64,000 bases of DNA from Pelosinus sp. UFO1. GTDB taxonomy: Bacteria; Bacillota; Negativicutes; DSM-13327. The stretch spans positions 4,332,001-4,396,000 of the forward strand of contig NZ_CP008852.1 in the NCBI RefSeq assembly GCF_000725345.1. The letters are read 5' to 3'. Positions 39,446 through 47,608 of the stretch are shown here, piece by piece. Below the pieces are notes generated by a model. That model did no database searches, was not told the origin of the DNA, and saw only the letters and a list, made by a program, of their open reading frames with translations. Every line of letters starts with the position of its first letter. Position 1 is the stretch's first letter. A program made the position numbers and the translations under genes.

Positions 39446-39546
39446 GAACCACAAAGACACAAAGTACACAAAGATTTTTTACACAACCCAAGTCTATTCT
39501 TATCCTCTTTGTGTGCTGCGCTAGCAGCATTGCGCCTTTGTGGTTC
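39446..39546. repeat. Dispersed inverted-repeat element, copy G (A-rich type)
   Basis: The left end GAACCACAAAGACACAAAG (from 39446) and the right end at 39506-39546 are inverted copies; the right end has an extra TGCTGCG/CTAGCAGCA hairpin, as in copy B. It lies between galU and the phosphomannomutase gene. Confidence 0.87.
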
Positions 39547-39580
39547 GATTTTTTTACTCCATCAGTCCTTCAATCCCTAT

Positions 39581-40966
39581 TCATTTTCCTAACATTTCTA
39601 TACAAGCCAGTAATTCTGCCGTTTTCTCCTGCATCAGCAACATATTATCCCTACTCTCCACATTGAGTCGAAGCAATGGCTCCGTGTTGGACATTCGGAG
39701 GTTAAACCGCCAATCTTGATACTCTACACTAAGCCCATCTGTCCGATCCACAGTGGCGCCCTCTAGGACAAACTGCTTCTCTATTTCCTCGACTACCTTA
39801 TGTGCATCTGTCACGCGGCGATTAATCTCACCACTCACAGGGAATTTCCCAATCCGCTCCCCTACTAATTCAGATAGAGATTTTCCAGACACACTTATAT
39901 TTTCTGCGACTAATAACCAAGGAATCATACCACTATCGCAATAGGCGAAATCTCTAAAATAATGATGAGCCGACATTTCCCCACCATAAACTGCATCTTC
40001 TTGGCGCATACGTTCCTTAATAAAAGCATGGCCTGTTTTACATAACACAGGAGTACCGCCAGCTTCTTTTACCATTTCAATAGTATTCCAAGTCAAGCGA
40101 GGATCATGAATAATTTTCGCCCCTGCATAATGACGCAAAAAGGCTTCCGCTAAACAACCTACTATATAATAACCCTCAACGAACTCTCCCTGCCCGTCAA
40201 ATAAGAAACATCGATCAAAATCTCCATCCCAAGCTATGCCAAAATCGGCGCCACTCTCTTTTACCGCCTTGGCTGTGGCCTCCCGATTTTCCACTAACAA
40301 AGGATTGGGGATACCATGAGGAAAGGTTCCATTTGGTTCATGATATACCTTAATAAACGTAAAAGGCAATAAGGCCTCTAAGGCATCAAGAGTTGGACCT
40401 GCACAACCATTACCTGCATTAACGACGATCTTTAAAGGCTTCAAGGCAGAAATATCTACATAGGCTAGTAAATGCGCTACATATTCTTTCATCACATCAT
40501 AAGGTTCAATCTTACCTTTGGCTATGCCTGCGCATTTTTCTAGCGAAAAATCACCAGTCACGACCCTATCTTCTAGTTCCCTTAGGCCTGTATCGCCGCT
40601 AATCGGTTTGGCGTCTTTACGCACCAGCTTTAGGCCATTATAATCCATGGGATTGTGGCTAGCTGTTATCATAATTCCGCCATCTACCCCTAGATGAAAG
40701 GTAGCGAAATACACCATCTCCGCACCACACAAACCAATATCTACTACATCACACCCCATGTCCGTCAAGCCCTGCACTAATGCTTTCGTTAAACTTTCAC
40801 TAGACAGCCGCACATCTCGCCCCACGACCACACGTTTTGCCCCAAACAATTCCACAAAAACCCGCCCAATTCGATAAGTCACTTCTTCATTCAGCTCATC
40901 AGGCACCCGACCACGAATATCATAGGCTTTAAAAGCCTCTCTTGTAACTGCTATCTCGCTAAACAA
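39581..40966 (-). CDS. manB: Phosphomannomutase/phosphoglucomutase
   Basis: An alpha-D-phosphohexomutase with 461 residues. [23 protein letters not shown] starts the fold; the phosphoserine loop is [16 protein letters not shown]; the metal loop is [13 protein letters not shown]; the sugar loop is [13 protein letters not shown]; the phosphate loop [13 protein letters not shown] ends it. A TTG start, seven nt after GAGGAGGG, is preferred over the ATG nine codons earlier. It supplies mannose-1-phosphate for ManC and glucose-1-phosphate for GalU. Confidence 0.93.
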   Translation of the reverse strand: MFSEIAVTREAFKAYDIRGRVPDELNEEVTYRIGRVFVELFGAKRVVVGRDVRLSSESLTKALVQGLTDMGCDVVDIGLCGAEMVYFATFHLGVDGGIMITASHNPMDYNGLKLVRKDAKPISGDTGLRELEDRVVTGDFSLEKCAGIAKGKIEPYDVMKEYVAHLLAYVDISALKPLKIVVNAGNGCAGPTLDALEALLPFTFIKVYHEPNGTFPHGIPNPLLVENREATAKAVKESGADFGIAWDGDFDRCFLFDGQGEFVEGYYIVGCLAEAFLRHYAGAKIIHDPRLTWNTIEMVKEAGGTPVLCKTGHAFIKERMRQEDAVYGGEMSAHHYFRDFAYCDSGMIPWLLVAENISVSGKSLSELVGERIGKFPVSGEINRRVTDAHKVVEEIEKQFVLEGATVDRTDGLSVEYQDWRFNLRMSNTEPLLRLNVESRDNMLLMQEKTAELLACIEMLGK

Positions 40967-41154
40967 TACAAGGCCCTCCTCATCGCTAGCCAATTTAGCC
41001 TTATTTACAAAAAAAGTAATCTATCTATTGACTATTTTTCGCCAAACCCCAATCTCTATCCTGCCACTACGGCAAGAACAAGCATAAAAAATACTCCATT
41101 CCCACATTAAGAATTTTTGTGTCTTTATTATACCAACATTGCTTCCAAAATAAA

Positions 41155-41178
41155 ACAGCTGCAGTAAACCACAGCTGT
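41155..41178 (-). terminator. Terminator of the small gene at 41254
   Basis: ACAGCTG / CAGCTGT stem of 7 bp, 10-nt loop, followed on the minus strand by TTTTATTTTGG. Confidence 0.65.
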
Positions 41179-41253
41179 AGATCTATTTCTATATGTATTA
41201 TTACCTATGCCTTTTTATTCCCTTACCCTCTATCTTCAAATACGAAGATTCAC

Positions 41254-41433
41254 TTAATGCAATAACTTACTAGTTAGCCCCTCCAGGTTAAAACTTTGTA
41301 CATAACGATTGCCATCAATCCCTAACTGCTGCATATTGCAATATAGTATTGCTATCTCATTCTTCCCATCTTCCTTCTCATAGGTATGATGAATGCAAAT
41401 TTTCAATACAACGAGTAACTCGTGGATGATCAT
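41254..41433 (-). CDS. Hypothetical small protein
   Basis: A 59-residue frame starting MIIHELLVVLKICIHH with a strong GGGAGGGG site 5-6 nt before it and a terminator after it, so it is probably a real gene. Composition is mixed; no transmembrane helix long enough, no recognised motif. It follows the XRE regulator gene on the same strand with a gap of 99 nt. I do not recognise a family. Confidence 0.55.
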   Translation of the reverse strand: MIIHELLVVLKICIHHTYEKEDGKNEIAILYCNMQQLGIDGNRYVQSFNLEGLTSKLLH

Positions 41434-41532
41434 TTTTCCCCTCCCAGTACTCCCATAATACAATGTTTAAAGAGATTTGAAATTACTTACAAAATGAATT
41501 TACTATTTCCTTTTCGATTTTTCATCACCTCC

Positions 41533-41748
41533 TTAACTGGCTTTCGATTTTGGAGATCCGAACTCTTCATTTAACAATTCTGATAAAGTGATTCCTAAGG
41601 CTGTAGCAAGTTTCTGTGCGATAAGAACAGTCGGCTGCTTCTTACCCGCTTCCAGTTCCGATATGAAGGTTTGTGAAACACCTGCCTTATCCGATAACTC
41701 TTTTTGGGACCAACCTTTTGCCTTACGAAAGTTAACTAAATTCTTCAA
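41533..41748 (-). CDS. XRE-family helix-turn-helix regulator, minus-strand member of a divergent pair
   Basis: A 71-residue Cro/CI-type DNA-binding domain: FRKAKGWSQKELSDKAGVSQ is the first part of the helix-turn-helix and TFISELEAGKKQPTVLIAQK the recognition part. It starts at a TTG 7 nt after GGGGG; the upstream codons cover its promoter. Only a short tail follows (GSPKSKAS), so there is no sensing domain. It diverges from another XRE gene (41879). Confidence 0.85.
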   Translation of the reverse strand: MKNLVNFRKAKGWSQKELSDKAGVSQTFISELEAGKKQPTVLIAQKLATALGITLSELLNEEFGSPKSKAS

Positions 41749-41772
41749 GTCATCACCCCCTTGATGATTTCT

Positions 41773-41802
41773 ATTGTACCGCTTTAGAGGAGCAATAGTC
41801 AA
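41773..41802 (-). promoter_or_regulatory. Sigma-A promoter of the minus-strand XRE gene
   Basis: TTGACT (41797-41802) and TACAAT (41773-41778) on the minus strand with an 18-bp spacer. AAGCGG occurs right before both hexamers, a direct repeat that may bind one of the two XRE proteins. Confidence 0.65.
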
Positions 41803-41878
41803 CCGCTTTTGCGCTTATATTTATATAGATTTTTCATTATGTTATAATTGCTATAGCGTTGTATAGAAGGTGGATAAT

Positions 41879-42208
41879 ATGAACGATGTTGGTAAAAGAG
41901 TCCTTGATCTAAGGCAGCAAAAAGGATGGAGCCAGTACAAATTATATAAACTAGCTGAGATAGGTCAAACGACTTTAAGTGAGATAGAATCTGGCAAAAA
42001 AGTTCCCACTGTGACTACCTTAGCTAAAATCTGCAAAGCTCTCGAAATCTCCCTATCAGACTTTTTTTCAGAATACGAGACCATTACAGCTAATCATCAT
42101 GATGATGACATAGATAAACTTCCCGATCATATAAAAAAAGAACTGGACATAGCGAAAGAATTTATTCTTTATAAACATGGCATCAAAAAAACCTCCTCCG
42201 ACAAGTAA
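41879..42208 (+). CDS. XRE-family regulator with acidic C-terminal tail
   Basis: This 109-residue protein has the helix-turn-helix LRQQKGWSQYKLYKLAEIGQTTLSEIESG and a C-terminal half (YETITANHHDDDIDKL, IKKELDIAKEFILYKHG) of the SinR/SlrR-like kind with an oligomerisation helix. The ATG at 41879 follows AGAAGGTGG by 5-6 nt. TATAAT at 41843-41848 is the -10 element. Divergence from another XRE gene suggests mutual control. In sporulating Firmicutes such SinR-like proteins govern biofilm matrix and motility, both coded nearby; this is inference only. Confidence 0.86.
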   Translation: MNDVGKRVLDLRQQKGWSQYKLYKLAEIGQTTLSEIESGKKVPTVTTLAKICKALEISLSDFFSEYETITANHHDDDIDKLPDHIKKELDIAKEFILYKHGIKKTSSDK

Positions 42209-42228
42209 TAAGAACTTAATAAAAGAAT

Positions 42229-42269
42229 AATAAGGAGACAACGTCGCAAAACGACTTTGTCTCCTTATT
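42229..42269 (+). terminator. Terminator of the plus-strand XRE gene
   Basis: AATAAGGAGACAA and TTGTCTCCTTATT pair perfectly over 13 bp and enclose a CGTCG/CGAC extension; TTCTC follows. It ends transcription 20 nt after the stop. Confidence 0.8.
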
Positions 42270-42346
42270 CTCTACATATCAAAAATATAATTAAGCATTT
42301 TATACTAAGAACTATCAATGCTTAATTCTTTCTTTAATTCTATTCT

Positions 42347-42550
42347 TTATAATTTAATTTTTTGGCACTTCTTAGCAAACTCACAATAGTATTCCAACGT
42401 TTCGATTAACTCGGAGCATTTTTCACAAGTAGTAGGAAAACTTGTATTACCAACGACTTCTCTAATAATATTACTCAGCTGAGCAGGATGGTAACCTGCA
42501 GTTATTATTAACTGTTTTAATTCGGATATTCGAGCTAATTGCTCATCCAC
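42347..42550 (-). CDS. Hypothetical small protein with CxxC
   Basis: A 67-residue protein with helix RISELKQLIITAG, a CEKC motif and C-terminal CEFAKKCQKIKL. A GTG start eight nt after AAGGGG is preferred; the ATG three codons earlier is too close to the site. Helical content and size recall Spo0E-type regulators but the SQxLD motif of that family is missing. I do not assign a function. The following 220 nt to position 42778 hold nothing I recognise. Confidence 0.5.
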   Translation of the reverse strand: MDEQLARISELKQLIITAGYHPAQLSNIIREVVGNTSFPTTCEKCSELIETLEYYCEFAKKCQKIKL

Positions 42551-42778
42551 AAGAAACATCCCCTTATACAAAATAGTTGTTTTTATAAATCTATGCTCGG
42601 CATAATATCCATATTACAATTTTGCAGTAAAATTTCCCGTCTTATAATCTCTACTTTCACGTTCTATAACCTAATAGCTCTAGTGTTACCAGTATTTAGA
42701 ATTTAAATACTGCATAAATCACACCTAATCTATTCTCATGCTTCTATAATCAATAAAAATCATCCCCACGAACGCAAA

Positions 42779-42804
42779 ACAGCCGCAGCAAAAGCTGCGG
42801 CTGT
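42779..42804 (-). terminator. Terminator of manC
   Basis: Perfect 11-bp stem ACAGCCGCAGC / GCTGCGGCTGT with four-base loop and TTTTGCG following on the minus strand, 20 nt after the manC stop codon. Confidence 0.9.
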
Positions 42805-42824
42805 AAATTATTGATTTGATAACT

Positions 42825-44207
42825 TCATTCTCTTCCATATACATCATCAAATCGAACAATATCATCTTCCTCTAGATACTTGCCATTCTGTACCTCAATA
42901 ATCTCTAGTGGTATACGTCCTGGGTTTCCTAAACGATGCTTCGTAGACAACGGAATGAAGATACTTTCATTCTCATGGACTAGCTTTGCCTCATTCCCTA
43001 GAGTCACCTCAGCTGTACCACCCGTCACAATCCAATGCTCACTACGATGATAATGCATTTGCAGGCTAAGACGCTGTCCAGGATTTACTATAATCTTCTT
43101 CATCTTATATCCAGGCCCTTCACCAAGGACCGTGTAACTACCCCAAGGACGGTACATAGTCGTATGTTCTTCTGCCTCACGACGGCCTCGACTTTTTAGC
43201 TCGCCTACCAAGTCCTTAACTTTTTGGGATTCCCCTTTCTTTGCCACTACAATGACATCATCCGTCTCAACCACCAGTAGATCCTCAAGACCAATACCAG
43301 CAATCAGGCGACTGCGTCCTAGCATAAGAGTATTTGTACAATCAATAGGTATACAATCACCCTTTACCGCATTGCCAGCTGCATCTTTATCGAGCACATC
43401 ATAAATTGCATCCCATGAACCAATATCATTCCAGTAGACCAACAAAGGAATTGTCACTACCTTGTCAGATTTCTCAGCAATCGCATAATCAATCGAAATA
43501 TTTGGCATAGCTTCAAACTGAGCTAACGTGTCCCTATAACTAGTAGATGACAATTGATAAATCTCCGGCTGGTGATTGCAGAACTCTGTCATGATTTGCC
43601 CGATAGTAACCGCGAACATACCTGAATTCCAATAATACTTTCCTGCTGCCAAATATTCCTTAGCCACTTCCTGGCTAGGCTTCTCTTTAAAGGACTTTAC
43701 TGCAAAACCATAACCACAAACCTCACCAGCTTCAATATATCCATACCCTGTCTCAGGTTTATCAGGTGTAATACCAAAAGTAACAATATTTCCCTGCTTT
43801 GCCATTTTATCCGCTTGCCCTACTGCTTGAATAAACAGATCATTTTGGCGAACAATATGATCTGAGGGAGCAACAAATATGACTTCATCATCAGTTGCTC
43901 CCAATTCATCTATACAATACCGTGCCGCTAATGCAATCGCTGGAGCTGTATTTCGTCCTACTGGTTCCGGCAAAACGTGAGCATCTCCCGCCCCACAGGT
44001 TAAGAGTTCAGCTTTAATATGATGAATATATTCCTGATTCGTGACAATTACCACATCCGATGTTTTCGCTACTGGAATAAACCGTAGGACCGTTTGGGAT
44101 AAAAGAGAATGCTCACTACCAATCTTCATAAATTGTTTAGGGAAACACGTGCGAGATAAGGGGAATAAACGAGTACCTCCACCACCGGCTAGAATAATGA
44201 TTTTCAA
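42825..44207 (-). CDS. manC: Mannose-1-phosphate guanylyltransferase / mannose-6-phosphate isomerase
   Basis: A bifunctional type II enzyme of 460 residues. The N-terminal part IIILAGGGGTRLFPLSRTCFPKQF makes GDP-mannose; VAPSDHIV and EKPSQEVAKEY belong to it. The C-terminal cupin (PWGSYTVLGEGPGYKMKKII, LSLQMHYHRSEHWIVTGGTA) isomerises fructose-6-phosphate to mannose-6-phosphate. A TTG start eight nt after AAAGGAG is used. The gene follows the epimerase gene after a terminator and a 250-nt gap, with its own strong terminator, so it may be a separate transcript. Confidence 0.94.
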   Translation of the reverse strand: MKIIILAGGGGTRLFPLSRTCFPKQFMKIGSEHSLLSQTVLRFIPVAKTSDVVIVTNQEYIHHIKAELLTCGAGDAHVLPEPVGRNTAPAIALAARYCIDELGATDDEVIFVAPSDHIVRQNDLFIQAVGQADKMAKQGNIVTFGITPDKPETGYGYIEAGEVCGYGFAVKSFKEKPSQEVAKEYLAAGKYYWNSGMFAVTIGQIMTEFCNHQPEIYQLSSTSYRDTLAQFEAMPNISIDYAIAEKSDKVVTIPLLVYWNDIGSWDAIYDVLDKDAAGNAVKGDCIPIDCTNTLMLGRSRLIAGIGLEDLLVVETDDVIVVAKKGESQKVKDLVGELKSRGRREAEEHTTMYRPWGSYTVLGEGPGYKMKKIIVNPGQRLSLQMHYHRSEHWIVTGGTAEVTLGNEAKLVHENESIFIPLSTKHRLGNPGRIPLEIIEVQNGKYLEEDDIVRFDDVYGRE

Positions 44208-44344
44208 TGCAAAAGCTCCTTTCAACCAATAAAGCTTTTACAATATCCTATGTTCTAAAGATAAAAATATTGTTTTAATACTAGTGACTATTTTTGTTTT
44301 TTGAACTGTACTCGTTTTTAAAACCTTAGTTATTATAACAAAAA

Positions 44345-44362
44345 ACCCCTCTTAAGAGGGGT
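44345..44362 (-). terminator. Terminator of the polysaccharide operon's left end
   Basis: ACCCCTCTTAAGAGGGGT is fully self-complementary; on the minus strand TTTTTTGTTATAATAAC follows. It lies about 110 nt after the epimerase stop. The 44363-44471 stretch contains no gene. Confidence 0.82.
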
Positions 44363-44471
44363 GCTGCAAGTGCGCTTCCCTTGCAAGATCGGCCGAGCCT
44401 ACTTGATCATGGACAACACGCATATATTAAGCTATAACTCTGACAGTCCAGCTATATTTTGCCCTTAGCGT

Positions 44472-45461
44472 TCATGTTTTGTTTTTATAAAACCAATTTG
44501 CAAATTTTTTTATTCCTTCTTCAAAATCCATAGTCGGATTATATCCTAATATCTGCTTTGCCTTGGTAATATCTGCATTGGTTCTATCCACATCACCAGG
44601 CTGCATTGGCAACCGGTCTAGATTAGCCTTCTTACCCGTTGTTTCTTGAATTGTTTTGACCATCCTACTTAAACTTATCGTGTTCGACTCACCTAGATTA
44701 AATACTTCAAATTTTCCATTGCCTTCGCCAGCCCAGGAAATCGCTTTCGTAATACCATCTATAATATCATCGATATAAGTATAATCTCTTTCTGTAGTAC
44801 CATCTCCATAGTAGGGAATAGACTTTCCTTCGGTTATAAGTCGAGTAAATTTATGAATTGCTAAATCCGGCCTTTGTCTAGGACCATAAACTGTAAAAAA
44901 TCTTAGGCAAGCTACATTAATGTCGTATAAGGTATGGTATGTATGACACATCAATTCTCCCGCTTTTTTTGTCGCTGCATATGGTGAGATTGGGTAATCC
45001 ACTATATCATCCTCAGAAAAAGGAACTTTTTTATTGTTCCCATATACGGAAGAGGAAGACGCGAATACAAAATTTTTGATACTAAATTCTTTACAGATTT
45101 CCAACATATTTACCGTCCCGTTTATGTTGACACTTGTATAGAGTACGGGATTCTGAATAGATGGACGTACACCAGCATAAGCGGCTAAATGGACAATGGC
45201 ATCTACAGCATGTTCTTCAAACACGCTTCTTAAAAATTCTAAGTCTCTAATATCGCCTTCTTTCACAATATACATGCTTGGGGCGATGTTATTTTTCTTT
45301 ATATATTCTATCGTTTCTTTAACATTATCCTTTTTGATTTGAGGGTCGTAAAAATCATTAAAGTTATCAATATTAATAACCTTATCCCCTCTTCTCAATA
45401 AAGCTTCGCAAAGATGAGAGCCGATAAATCCAGCGCCACCGGTTACTACTATTGTACTCAG
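44472..45461 (-). CDS. UDP-glucuronate 4-epimerase-like SDR (possible CTG or ATA start)
   Basis: An extended SDR of about 329 residues which would turn UDP-glucuronate into UDP-galacturonate. The NAD loop VTGGAGFIGSHLCEA lies upstream of the first ATG/GTG/TTG codon, so translation must begin earlier. The only plausible place is CTG at 45459-45461 (or ATA next to it), eight nt after GGGGG. Later features are SSSVYGNNKKVPFSED, YAATKKAGELMCHTY with the catalytic Tyr/Lys, and RFFTVYGPRQRPDLAI. The tail YNPTMDFEEGIKKFANWFY is typical of GAE. It follows ugd directly. Confidence 0.85.
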   Translation of the reverse strand: MSTIVVTGGAGFIGSHLCEALLRRGDKVINIDNFNDFYDPQIKKDNVKETIEYIKKNNIAPSMYIVKEGDIRDLEFLRSVFEEHAVDAIVHLAAYAGVRPSIQNPVLYTSVNINGTVNMLEICKEFSIKNFVFASSSSVYGNNKKVPFSEDDIVDYPISPYAATKKAGELMCHTYHTLYDINVACLRFFTVYGPRQRPDLAIHKFTRLITEGKSIPYYGDGTTERDYTYIDDIIDGITKAISWAGEGNGKFEVFNLGESNTISLSRMVKTIQETTGKKANLDRLPMQPGDVDRTNADITKAKQILGYNPTMDFEEGIKKFANWFYKNKT

Positions 45462-45485
45462 TATAATTACCCCCAGTTCTTCTCG

Positions 45486-46856
45486 CTATTTTCCTACACC
45501 TTCATAAATGAAACCAAGTTCCTCAAGTTGCTTTCGGTCATAGATATTGCGGAAATCAAAGAAATAATTACCCTGCATTAGGTCCTCAATTTTCGTCAAA
45601 TTCAAACTTCTAAACTGATTCCACTCAGTCAAGATAACGATAGCATCCACACCATCAACAGCATCATACTCATCCTGACAATATATTATGGGTACATTAA
45701 TAACGCCTAACATTTTCAATAATTCTATACTCTCGATGCTTTTAATATCCTCAAATCCATGAACCTTCGCATTTTCCATTGCTACAGGATCATATACTCT
45801 GACCGTAGCTCCCTTTGCTAACAGCTCCTTTATAATTGTAATGGATGGAGCATCCCTCATATCATCTGTCTGAGGTTTAAAAGCCAGTCCTAATATTCCA
45901 AAGACTTTACCATCTAAATTTCCCATTTTTCTTTCTATTTTGTAGACCATATGCTTTTTCTGATTTTCATTAGCCGTTACTACGGTGTCTACCAGACTCA
46001 TATTTACGTCATACTGCTGCCCGATATTGACTAGCGCTTTCGTATCCTTTGGAAAGCAGCTACCACCATAACCGGGTCCTGGATGCAAGAAATATTTACT
46101 GATACGTCCATCCAATCCCATCGCCTTAGCCACATCATGAACGTCAGCACCGATGATGTCGCACAAATTAGCGATTTCGTTAATAAAGGTGATCTTGGTG
46201 GCCAAAAAGGCATTAGCGGCATATTTGATGAGCTCGGCAGTTTCGATGCTGGTAAAAACGAAGGGGGTTTCAATCAGATACAAGACGTTATAAATATTCT
46301 TCATGACATTTTTCGCTGTTTCGCTCTCCGAACCGATGACGATTCGATCGGGATGCATGAAATCTCGAACTGCCGATCCCTCTCTTAAAAATTCCGGATT
46401 GGATACCACATCAAAATCAATATCTACGCCACGTTGATCCAGAACTTCCTGAATCACCTTCTTCACCTTTTGTCCCGTTCCCACCGGCACCGTACTCTTA
46501 TCAACAATCACTTTATAGCTGTTCATATTCTCAGCGATCGCCTTCGCTACTGCAAGAACATATTGCAGGTCAGCAGAACCGTCTTCTTGGGGCGGCGTGC
46601 CGACAGCAATAAAGATAGTTTTTGAATCCTCTACCGTTACTTTTATATCAGTAGTAAACTTAATTCTACCCGCCTTGTAGTTTTTCTGAACCAATGAGTC
46701 CAGACCAGGTTCATAGATAGGAATTTCACCCTGTTTTAATCGATTAATCTTACCTTGATCTACGTCCATACAGGTAACCTGCATACCAAATTCAGATAAA
46801 CAGGTTCCCGTTACTAATCCTACATACCCTGTGCCTATAATTGAAACTGTATTCAA
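45486..46856 (-). CDS. ugd: UDP-glucose 6-dehydrogenase
   Basis: Oxidises UDP-glucose twice to UDP-glucuronate. It starts NTVSIIGTGYVGLVTGTCLSE, has VAVGTPPQEDGSAD, HPGPGYGGSCFPKDTKAL with the catalytic Cys, and LAFKPQTDDMRDAPS. 456 residues. A TTG start six nt after GGGGGG is preferred to the ATG 45 codons earlier; the longer form would contain the remnant at 46888. With GalU before it and the epimerase after it, the branch to galacturonic acid is complete. Confidence 0.93.
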   Translation of the reverse strand: MNTVSIIGTGYVGLVTGTCLSEFGMQVTCMDVDQGKINRLKQGEIPIYEPGLDSLVQKNYKAGRIKFTTDIKVTVEDSKTIFIAVGTPPQEDGSADLQYVLAVAKAIAENMNSYKVIVDKSTVPVGTGQKVKKVIQEVLDQRGVDIDFDVVSNPEFLREGSAVRDFMHPDRIVIGSESETAKNVMKNIYNVLYLIETPFVFTSIETAELIKYAANAFLATKITFINEIANLCDIIGADVHDVAKAMGLDGRISKYFLHPGPGYGGSCFPKDTKALVNIGQQYDVNMSLVDTVVTANENQKKHMVYKIERKMGNLDGKVFGILGLAFKPQTDDMRDAPSITIIKELLAKGATVRVYDPVAMENAKVHGFEDIKSIESIELLKMLGVINVPIIYCQDEYDAVDGVDAIVILTEWNQFRSLNLTKIEDLMQGNYFFDFRNIYDRKQLEELGFIYEGVGK

Positions 46857-46887
46857 TCTAAGCCCCCCCAAAAAAATATTAAAATAA

Positions 46888-47171
46888 TTACAAGTTTCCC
46901 TCATCATTAGAAGAAGCTCGGCAAGCTTGTTGATAGGATTCCAATGTCCCAATATCGTAACGTCTGCCTTCAAACTGATAAGCGTATACATCCTTATACG
47001 TAATCAGCCAAGGGATAAAATTCCCCAGTGCATCAGGATTATTACCTTCATCGAGGTATTTTCTTATCAATGGTAGCGCCCCCCTTTTATAGATATAAAA
47101 CGGCGGAGCCACTAGATTCGACTTCGGATATAGCGGTTTTTCTTCAAAAACTATACCTTATGTTGATTATC
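46888..47171 (-). pseudogene. Remnant of a sugar-phosphate nucleotidyltransferase
   Basis: The open part codes for IVFEEKPLYPKSNLVAPPFY, YIYKRGALPLIRKYLDEGN and VYAYQFEGRRYDIGTLESYQ, the C-terminal half of a RfbA/GalU-like enzyme. The codons before (VIEIDNQHKV) are in another frame and no N-terminal GGKGTRL loop is present. So the gene has a frameshift and has lost its first half. It lies upstream of ugd where a nucleotidyltransferase would be expected. The intact galU at 38497 probably replaces it. Confidence 0.75.
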
Positions 47172-47608
47172 TATCTCAATTACCCCAGTTCGCTGGAGCG
47201 AACCGCCAATCGGCAGGCTTCCGTTGATAAATGCACTAAAACCACGAAATAACCCTCATGATTGGGATAAGACACCAAGTTGACGCTGGCCTGCAAGGCC
47301 ATTCCGGTAACCAATCCATGTTGGTGATCTACATAGGCACCTAATGGACAGATGCGTAAGGAGAATTTAATCAACCGAAATCTCTGCATCAAGATACCGA
47401 ATCTTAAATTTTAATAACAATCTTTCATACACAGTTTCTAATCCCGAAGATTAAAATACGGAAGTATTACTGACCATAGTCTCTCGTATTGGCCTTTAAG
47501 ATCATCTAAAGATGATAATATTGTGCGTTTGATGAAATGTGATTCCTATCGTCCTGTTTCTTACATAGTCTGAAAAGAATTAATTAGCTTATATAAACTT
47601 TTAAATTG
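47172..47608. other. Intergenic stretch without recognised gene
   Basis: Between the nucleotidyltransferase remnant and the capG stop. The part 47180-47392 has an open minus-strand frame (DHQHGLVTGMALQASVNLVS) that is higher in GC than its flanks but belongs to no family I know. The rest is AT-rich. Some of it may be foreign DNA that broke the neighbouring gene. Confidence 0.4.

Noticed and set aside
1075-39546. CRISPR-like repetition
   Set aside because: The repeated segments are inverted pairs of varying arm length, far apart, with no regular spacers and no cas genes.
47180-47392. Gene in the open frame of 70 codons
   Set aside because: No ribosome binding site, no family known to me, and it runs into the remnant of another gene; kept only as part of an unassigned stretch.
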